Positions 56,773 through 64,000 of a DNA stretch of 64,000 nucleotides are shown here, in pieces. The DNA is from Ptiloglossa arizonensis (taxonomy: Eukaryota > Arthropoda > Insecta > Hymenoptera > Colletidae). The stretch spans positions 186,001 to 250,000 of the forward strand of contig NW_027478858.1 in assembly GCF_051014685.1 (NCBI RefSeq), read 5' to 3'. The position numbers and the translations under genes were made by a program. The first letter of the stretch is position 1; every line of letters starts with the position of its first letter. The notes under the pieces are model-generated. The model saw only the letters and a program-made list of their open reading frames with translations, was not told where the DNA came from and did not search any database.

Positions 56773-59675
56773 CGAAGAACGTATAACGTGTAACGTATAA
56801 CGTATAACGTCTAACGTATAACGTATAACGTGTGACGTATAACGTGTAACGTGTAACGTAAAACGTGTAACGTATAACGTATAACGCACAACGTATAACG
56901 TACAACGCATAACGAAGATCGTATAACGAATAACGTAAATGGTATAACGTATTACATATTACGTATAACGTATAACATATAACGTATAACGTGTAACGTA
57001 TAACGTGTAACGTATAACGTGTAACGTATAACGTGTAACGTATAACGTGTAACGTATAACGTGTAACGTATAACTTATAACGTATAACGTATAACGTTTA
57101 GCGTATAACGTATAACATATAACGTATAACGTGTAACGTATAACGTATAACGTATGACGTATAACGTATAACGTATAACGTATAACGTATAACGTATAAC
57201 GTATAACGTATAACGTATAACGTATAACGTATATCGTATAACGTATAACGTATAACGTATAACGTATAACGTATAACGTATAACGTATAACGTATAACGT
57301 ATAACGTATAACGTATAACGTATAACGTCTAACGTATAACGTATAACGTGTGACGTATAACGTGTAACGTGTAACGTATAACGTGTAACGTATAACGTAT
57401 AACGCACAACGTATAACGTACAACGCATAACGAAGAACGTATAACGAATAACGTAAATGGTATAACGTATTACATATTACGTATAACGTATAACATATAA
57501 CGTATAACGTGTAACGTATAACGTGTAACGTATAACGTGTAACGTATAACGTGTAACGTATAACGTGTAACGTATAACTTATAACGTATAACGTATAACG
57601 TTTAGCGTATAACGTATAACGTATAACGTATAACATATAACGTATAACGTGTAACGTATAACGTATAACGTATGACGTATAACGTATAACGTATAACGTA
57701 TTCCGTATAACGTATAACGTATAACGTATAACGTATAACGAATAACGTATAACGTATTACGTGTGACGTATAACGTATAACGTGTAACGTGTAACGTATA
57801 ACGTATAAAGTATTATATAACGTATAACGTATAACGTATAACGTATAACGTATAACGTATAACGTATAACGTATAACGTATAACGTATAACGTATAACGT
57901 ATAACGTATAACGTATAACGTATAACGTATAACGTATAACGTATAACGTATAACGTATAACGTATAACGTATAACGTATAACGTATAACGTATAACGTAT
58001 AACGTATAACGTATAGCGTATAACGTATAACGTATAACGTATAACGTATAACGTATAACGTATAACGTATAACGTCTAACGTATAACGTATAACGTGTGA
58101 CGTATAACGTGTAACGTGTAACGTATAACGTGTAACGTATAACGTATAACGCACAACGTATAACGTGCAACGCATAACGAAGAACGTATAACGAATAACG
58201 TAAATGGTATAACGTATTACATATTACGTATAACGTATAACATATAACGTATAACGTGTAACGTATAACGTGTAACGTATAACGTGTAACGTATAACGTG
58301 TAACGTATAACGTGTAACGTATAACGTATAACGTATAACGTATAACGTATAACGTATAACGTATAACGTATAACGTATAACGTATAACGTATAACGTATA
58401 ACGTATAACGTATAACGTATAACGTATAACGTATAACGTATAACGTATAACGTATAACGTATAACGTATAACGTATAACGTATAACGTATAGCGTATAAC
58501 GTATAACGTATAACGTATAACGTATAACGTATAACGTATAACGTATAACGTATAACTTATAACGTATAACGTATAACGTTTAGCGTATAACGTATAACGT
58601 ATAACGTATAACATATAACGTATAACGTGTAACGTATAACGTATAACGTATGACGTATAACGTATAACGTATAACGTATTCCGTATAACGTATAACGTAT
58701 AACGTATAACGTATAACGAATAACGTATAACGTATTACGTGTGACGTATAACGTATAACGTGTAACGTGTAACGTATTCCGTATAACGTATAACGTATAA
58801 CGTATAACGTATAACGAATAACGTATAACGTATAGCGTATAACGTATAACGTATAACGTATAACGTGTAACGTATAACGTGTAACGTATAACGTGTAACG
58901 TATAACGTGTAACGTATAACGTGTAACGTATAACGTGTAACGTATAACGTGTAACGTATCACGTATAACGTATAACGTATAACGCACAACGTATAACGTA
59001 CAACGCATAACGAAGAACGTATAACGAATAACGTAAATGGTATAACGTATTACATATTACGTATAACGTATAACATATAACGTATAACGTGTAACGTATA
59101 ACGTGTAACGTATAACGTGTAACGTATAACGTGTAACGTATAACGTGTAACGTATAACGTGTAACGTATAACGTGTAACGTATAACGTGTAACGTATAAC
59201 ATGTAACGTATAACGTGTAACGTATAACGTGTAACGTATAACGTGTAACGTATAACGTGTAACGTATAACGTATAACGTATAACGTATAACGTATAACGT
59301 ATAACGTATAACGTATAACTTATAACGTATAACGTATAACGTATAACGTGTAACGTATAACGTACAACGTATAACGTGTAACGTATAACGTATAACGTGT
59401 GACGTATAACGTGTGACGTATAACGTATAACGTGTAACGTATAATGTATAACGTATTACGTATAACGTATAACGTATAACGTATTACGTACAACGTATGA
59501 CGTATAACGTATAACGTGTGACGTCTAACGTATAACGTGTAACGTATAACGTATAACGTATAACGTATAACGTATAACGTATAACGTATAACGTATAACG
59601 TATAACTTATAACTTATAACGTATAACGTATAACGTTTAACGTATAACGCATAACGTATAACGTACAACGTGTAA
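56773..59675. repeat. Right-hand family higher-order repeat, copy 3 (2.90 kb)
   Basis: The order is shortened boundary at 56,773, module A at 56,913 (GAAGATC as in 50,402), 57,431, 58,178 and 59,011, with GTTTAGC near 57,097, 57,600 and 58,578. D is at 57,807, followed by 27 perfect units (57,822-58,010). GTGCAAC is near 58,165. A dimer tract (59,089-59,270) and module F near 59,480 precede the next boundary at 59,676. It contains no gene. Confidence 0.85.
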
Positions 59676-62205
59676 CGAAGAACGTATAACGTGTAACGTA
59701 TAACGTATAACGTCTAACGTATAACGTATAACGTGTGACGTATAACGTGTAACGTGTAACGTATAACGTGTAACGTATAACGTATAACGCACAACGTATA
59801 ACGTACAACGCATAACGAAGAACGTATAACGAATAACGTAAATGGTATAACGTATTACATATTACGTATAACGTATAACATATAACGTATAACGTGTAAC
59901 GTATAACGTGTAACGTATAACGTGTAACGTATAACGTGTAACGTATAACGTGTAACGTATAACGTGTAACGTATAACTTATAACGTATAACGTATAACGT
60001 TTAGCGTATAACGTATAACGTATAACGTATAACATATAACGTATAACGTGTAACGTATAACGTATAACGTATGACGTATAACGTATAACGTATAACGTAT
60101 TCCGTATAACGTATAACGTATAACGTATAACGTATAACGAATAACGTATAACGTATTACGTGTGACGTATAACGTATAACGTGTAACGTGTAACGTATAA
60201 CGTATAAAGTATTATATAACGTATAACGTATAACGTATAACGTATAACGTATAACGTATAACGTATAACGTATAACGTATAACGTATAACGTATAACGTA
60301 TAACGTATAACGTATAACGTATAACGTATAACGTATAACGTATAACGTATAACGTATAACGTATAACGTATAACGTATAACGTATAACGTATAACGTATA
60401 ACGTATAACGTATAACGTATAACGTATAACGATTAACGTATAACGTATAACGTATAACGTATAACGTATAACGTATAACGTATAACGTATAACGTATAAC
60501 GTATAACGTATAACGTATAACGTCTAACGTATAACGTATAACGTGTGACGTATAACGTGTAACGTGTAACGTATAACGTGTAACGTATAACGTGTAAGGT
60601 ATAACGTATAACGTATAACGTATAACGTATAACGTGTAACGTATAACGTATAACGTATTCCGTATAACGTATAACGTATAACGTATAACGTATAACGAAT
60701 AACGTATAACGTATAGCGTATAACGTATAACGTATAACGTATAACGAATAACGTATAACGTATTACGTGTGACGTATAACGTATAACGTGTAACGTGTAA
60801 CGTATAACGTATAAAGTATTATATAACGTATAACGTATAACGTATAACGTATAACGTATAACGTATAACGTATAACGTATAACGTATAACGTATAACGTA
60901 TAACGTATAACGTATAACGTATAACGTCTAACGTATAACGTATAATGTGTGACGTATAACGTGTAACGTGTAACGTATAACGTGTAACGTATAACGTATA
61001 ACGCACAACGTATAACGTACAACGCATAACGAAGAACGTATAACGAATAACGTAAATGGTATAACGTATTACATATTACGTATAACGTATAACATATAAC
61101 GTATAACGTGTAACGTATAACGTGTAACGTATAACGTGTAACGTATAACGTGTAACGTATAACGTGTAACGTATAACGTGTAACGTATAACTTATAACGT
61201 ATAACGTATAACGTTTAGCGTATAACGTATAACGTATAACGTATAACATATAACGTATAACGTGTAACGTATAACGTATAACGTATGACGTATAACGTAT
61301 AACGTATAACGTATTCCGTATAACGTATAACGTATAACGTATAACGTATAACGAATAACGTATAACGTGTAACGTATAACGTGTAACGTATAACGTGTAA
61401 CGTATAACGTGTAACGTATAACGTGTAACGTATAACGTGTAACGTATCACGTATAACGTATAACGTATAACGCACAACGTATAACGTACAACGCATAACG
61501 AAGAACGTATAACGAATAACGTAAATGGTATAACGTATTACATATTACGTATAACGTATAACATATAACGTATAACGTGTAACGTATAACGTGTAACGTA
61601 TAACGTGTAACGTATAACGTGTAACGTATAACGTGTAACGTATAACGTGTAACGTATAACGTGTAACGTATAACGTGTAACGTATAACGTGTAACGTATA
61701 ACGTGTAACGTATAACGTGTAACGTATAACGTGTAACGTATAACGTGTAACGTATAACGTGTAACGTATAACGTGTAACGTATAACGTGTAACGTATAAC
61801 GTATAACGTATAACGTATAACGTATAACGTATAACGTATAACGTATAACTTATAACGTATAACGTATAACGTATAACGTGTAACGTATAACGTACAACGT
61901 ATAACGTGTAACGTATAACGTATAACGTGTGACGTATAACGTGTGACGTATAACGTATAACGTGTAACGTATAATGTATAACGTATTACGAATAACGTAT
62001 AACGTATAACGTATTACGTACAACGTATGACGTATAACGTATAACGTGTGACGTATAACGTATAACGTGTAACGTATAACGTATAACGTATAACGTATAA
62101 CGTATAACGTATAACGTATAACGTATAACGTATAACTTATAACTTATAACGTATAACGTATAACGTTTAACGTATAACGCATAACGTATAACGTACAACG
62201 TGTAA
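59676..62205. repeat. Right-hand family higher-order repeat, copy 4 (2.53 kb)
   Basis: Module A lies at 59,816, 61,030 and 61,499. D junctions at 60,206 and 60,813 lead into canonical runs; the first is 30 perfect units (60,221-60,430) before a private GATTAAC word. GTTTAGC is near 60,000 and 61,213. The longest dimer tract (61,577-61,800) and module F near 62,013 close the copy. The doubled TTATAAC before the next boundary matches that of copies 1 and 3. It contains no gene. Confidence 0.85.
61577..61800. repeat. 14-base dimer tract (GTGTAAC + GTATAAC), 16 copies
   Basis: GTGTAAC and GTATAAC alternate strictly for 224 bases, an intermediate repeat level between the heptamer and the higher-order unit. 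Tracts in the same position after module A have other lengths: 51,024-51,163 (10 dimers), 52,326-52,479 (11) and 59,089-59,270 (13, with one ATGTAAC near 59,201). Confidence 0.92.
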
Positions 62206-64000
62206 CGAAGAACGTATAACGTGTAACGTATAACGTATAACGTCTAACGTATAACGTATAACGTGTGACGTATAACGTGTAACGTGTAACGTGTAACGTA
62301 TAACGTGTAACGTATAACGTATAACGCACAACGTATAACGTACAACGCATAACGAAGAACGTATAACGAATAACGTAAATGGTATAACGTATTACATATT
62401 ACGTATAACGTATAACATATAACGTATAACGTGTAACGTATAACGTGTAACGTATAACGTGTAACGTATAACGTGTAACGTATAACGTGTAACGTATAAC
62501 GTGTAACGTATAACGTGTAACGTATAACTTATAACGTATAACGTATAACGTTTAGCGTATAACGTATAACGTATAACGTATAACATATAACGTATAACGT
62601 GTAACGTATAACGTATAACGTATGACGTATAACGTATAACGTATAACGTATTCCGTATAACGTATAACGTATAACGTATAACGTATAACGAATAACGTAT
62701 AACGTATTACGTGTGACGTATAACGTATAACGTGTAACGTGTAACGTATAGCGTATAAAGTATTATATAACGTATAACGTATAACGTATAACGTATAACG
62801 TATAACGTATAACGTATAACGTATAACGTATAACGTATAACGTATAACGTATAACGTATAACGTATAACGTATAACGTATAACGTATAACGTATAACGTA
62901 TAACGTATAACGTATAACGTATAACGTATAACGTATAACGTATAACGTATAACGTATAACGTATAACGTATAACGTATAACGTATAACGTATAACGTATA
63001 ACGTATAACGTATAACGTATAACGTATAACGTATAACGTATAACGTATAACGTATAACGTATAACGTCTAACGTATAACGTATAACGTGTGACGTATAAC
63101 GTGTAACGTGTAACGTATAACGTGTAACGTATAACGTATAACGCACAACGTATAACGTGCAACGCATAACGAAGAACGTATAACGAATAACGTAAATGGT
63201 ATAACGTATTACATATTACGTATAACGTATAACATATAACGTATAACGTGTAACGTATAACGTGTAACGTATAACGTGTAACGTATAACGTGTAACGTAT
63301 AACGTGTAACGTATAACTTATAACGTGTAACGTATAACGTTTAGCGTATAACGTATAACGTATAACGTATAACATATAACGTATAACGTGTAACGTATAA
63401 CGTATAACGTATAGCGTATAACGTATAACGTATAACGTATAACGTGTAACGTATAACGTGTAACGTATAACGTGTAACGTATAACGTGTAACGTATAACG
63501 TGTAACGTATAACGTGTAACGTATCACGTATAACGTATAACGTATAACGCACAACGTATAACGTACAACGCATAACGAAGAACGTATAACGAATAACGTA
63601 TAACGTACAACGCATAACGAAGAACGTATAACGAATAACGTAAATGGTATAACGTATAACGTATAACGTATAACGTATAACGTATAACGTATAACGTATA
63701 ACGTCTAACGTATAACGTATAACGTGTGACGTATAACGTGTAACGTGTAACGTATAACGTGTAACGTATAACGTATAACGCACAACGTATAACGTGCAAC
63801 GCATAACGAAGAACGTATAACGAATAACGTAAATGGTATAACGTATTACATATTACGTATAACGTAAATGGTATAACGTATTACATATTACGTATAACGT
63901 ATAACATATAACGTATAACGTGTAACGTATAACGTGTAACGTATAACGTGTAACGTATAACGTGTAACGTATAACGTATAACGTATAACGTATAACGTAT
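62206..64000. repeat. Right-hand family copy 5, cut by the window end
   Basis: Boundary at 62,206, then module A at 62,353, 63,170, 63,576, 63,618 and 63,807, with D at 62,757 and 42 perfect units (62,772-63,065). The A modules at 63,576 and 63,618 are only 42 bases apart, and a second GTAAATG segment near 63,866 follows the one near 63,830, so small duplications cluster here. The sequence is still canonical satellite at the last base, so the array continues beyond the window. It contains no gene. Confidence 0.82.

Larger units (their letters stand above)
1..64000. repeat. Heptanucleotide satellite array, unit GTATAAC (ATAACGT)
   Basis: The whole window is a direct tandem array of a 7-base unit, about 9,100 copies, all in one orientation. 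The canonical unit is 28.6% GC and holds one CpG inside an ACGT palindrome. Variants are mostly single or double substitutions that recur in fixed orders, so the array has higher-order structure. The 7-base register is nearly always kept; exceptions are the recurrent 5-base unit at D junctions, a few odd-length units and one 52-base insertion. No satellite family name is recognised; a telomere role is unlikely because the unit is not G-rich and does not match known telomere repeats. A heterochromatic location is inferred from length and organisation only. Confidence 0.98.

Noticed and set aside
1..64000. CRISPR array
   Set aside because: Units are only 7 bases, contiguous and without spacers; variation is in recurrent words, not unique spacer sequence.
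1..64000. Telomere repeat
   Set aside because: The 7-base length recalls plant-type TTTAGGG, but the unit has no G-run and is internally organised in higher-order repeats.
1..64000. TATA boxes or promoters (TATAAC in every unit)
   Set aside because: The motif is inherent in the repeat and present thousands of times; nothing singles out any site as a promoter.
1..64000. CENP-B box
   Set aside because: No segment resembling the 17-base CENP-B consensus was seen; the C/G content of the words is too low to form its CGGG end.

Overview
The window is one uninterrupted satellite DNA array. Apart from a single 52-base island at 18,896-18,947, all of it reads as head-to-tail copies of a 7-base unit, written here as GTATAAC (equivalently ATAACGT; minus strand ACGTTAT). 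That is roughly 9,100 units. I find no protein gene, RNA gene, transposon or CRISPR array. An array of this length, with layered higher-order repeats, fits eukaryotic heterochromatin (centromeric, pericentromeric, subtelomeric or sex-chromosome) in a long-read assembly. I do not recognise the heptamer as a named satellite family and cannot name the organism; it is not a standard telomere repeat.

The sequence is best read as words of 7. Most are GTATAAC; a limited vocabulary of variants (GTGTAAC, GTGTGAC, GTATGAC, GTATTAC, GTACAAC, GTCTAAC, GTTTAAC, GAATAAC, ATATAAC and others) recurs in fixed orders that define modules. Module A carries GCACAAC, GAAGAAC and GTAAATG. Module B is a version of A with GTAAAAC. 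Module C carries GTGTATC and GTGTAAG before a CTATGAC-type word. Junction D contains a 5-base unit and leads into long perfect arrays. Module F carries GTACAAC followed by GTATGAC. The 7-base register is kept over tens of kilobases; in the places checked, duplication offsets are multiples of 7 plus a correction for each D junction.

Layout. 1-12,524: a roughly 3.9-kb higher-order repeat (1-3,890 and 6,264-10,132) with a partial copy between and a truncated third copy after. 12,525-18,225: two copies of a repeat offset by 2.8-3.0 kb. 18,226-22,377: F/B/C-module block containing the 52-base island. 22,378-24,145: a block like the start of the window, with a local 245-base duplication. 24,146-35,532: a dense 0.4-0.6-kb repeat built on module A, with larger duplications at offsets of 2,457, 4,291 and 6,027 bases. 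35,533-49,207: a 3.8-4.8-kb repeat with four cores, separated by an F-rich block and by C-module blocks with 700- and 1,155-base periods. 49,208-64,000: a 2.5-2.9-kb repeat marked by GTTTAGC and GTGCAAC.

All long open frames are on the minus strand and come from the repeat: three units are 21 bases and read as the same stop-free cycle of seven codons (TLYVIRY) in every minus frame, while every plus frame meets TAA every seventh codon. They are not annotated as genes. The array is described here as structure, with possible chromatin roles marked as inference.
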